From contig CALAWF010000093.1 of the NCBI GenBank assembly GCA_937894665.1, positions 1 through 5,379 on the forward strand: a stretch of 5,379 nucleotides of DNA. Reading direction: 5' to 3'. A program made the translations under genes and the position numbers. Shown in pieces: positions 5,288-5,379 of the stretch. Within the stretch, counting starts at the first letter, position 1. Each line of letters opens with the position of its first letter. The notes below the pieces were generated by a model. That model was not told where the DNA came from and searched no databases. It was given only the letters and a program-made list of their open reading frames with translations. This DNA is from an uncultured bacterium (GTDB lineage: Bacteria; Cyanobacteriota; Vampirovibrionia; Gastranaerophilales; Gastranaerophilaceae).

Positions 5288-5379
5288 GCTCTGCCATCCG
5301 TTCCGGATGTTCCACAAACTCCGGATTCCGTTTGTAGAACTCTACAATCATCATCGCCAACGCTTCATAGACCGAACGG
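5271..5379 (-). CDS. C-terminal end of an unrecognised protein, cut by the window edge
   Basis: A reading frame enters from the right edge (first full codon at 5378) and gives 35 residues beginning RSVYEALAMMIVEFYKRNPE and ending EHPERMAEHEPKS before a TGA at 5271-5273. The visible part is helical and acidic, with no motif I recognise. It is supported by the 17-base overlap with the next start and by lying in the same orientation as the whole cluster. The start and most of the gene are outside the window. Confidence 0.55.
   Translation of the reverse strand, partial: RSVYEALAMMIVEFYKRNPEFVEHPERMAEHEPKS

Noticed and set aside
1..5379. CRISPR array, tRNA or rRNA, insertion sequence or attachment site
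   Set aside because: No regularly spaced direct repeats, cloverleaf pattern, transposase motif or flanking terminal repeats could be found by reading both strands.

Overview
The window reads as part of the early (replication and recombination) region of a phage or prophage from a Gram-positive Clostridia-type host. This rests on the gene content (a phage DEAH helicase, a DUF669 protein, a Sak4/AAA_24-type P-loop ATPase, a Rad50/SbcC-like ATPase and small zinc-ribbon proteins), on the strong purine-rich ribosome binding sites (AAAGGAG, AGGAGG, AAGGGGGTGAT), and on the dense one-strand packing with overlapping ends. Host assignment is inference. No integrase, structural, lysis or RNA gene is in view, so free phage and prophage cannot be told apart.

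Every supported gene is on the minus strand, so transcription runs from high to low coordinates. In transcription order: the C-terminal end of an unrecognised protein (5271-5379); a 68-residue single zinc-ribbon protein (5081-5287); a 117-residue protein made of two tandem zinc-ribbon repeats (4792-5145); a 38-residue single-span membrane protein (4688-4804); a 425-residue Rad50/SbcC-like ATPase (3414-4691); a 170-base gap with inverted repeats and a possible promoter (3244-3413); a 357-residue Sak4-like ATPase (2170-3243); a 13-codon minicistron (2129-2170); a 174-residue DUF669 protein (1595-2119); and a DEAH-box helicase split by a frameshift (5-1580). The first five genes are joined by overlaps of 17, 65, 13 and 4 bases, so translation is probably coupled along that stretch.

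Taken together the large genes look like a phage DNA recombination/replication module: a RecA-fold ATPase of the single-strand annealing-helper type, a probable single-strand-DNA-associated DUF669 protein with a flexible tail, an SMC/Rad50-like ATPase and a superfamily 2 helicase. No Mre11/SbcD-type nuclease partner for the Rad50-like protein is present here.

The points most worth a second look are: a shared extreme C-terminal signature (W-x-x-G-x-F at the carboxyl end) on the Rad50-like and DUF669 proteins, with the Sak4-like protein between them also ending in Pro-Phe; the single-base frameshift that splits the helicase at a run of four G; paired AACTTnTA half-sites in the only sizeable intergenic gap; and two very small genes (38 and 13 codons) tied by overlapping stop/start codons to their neighbours.
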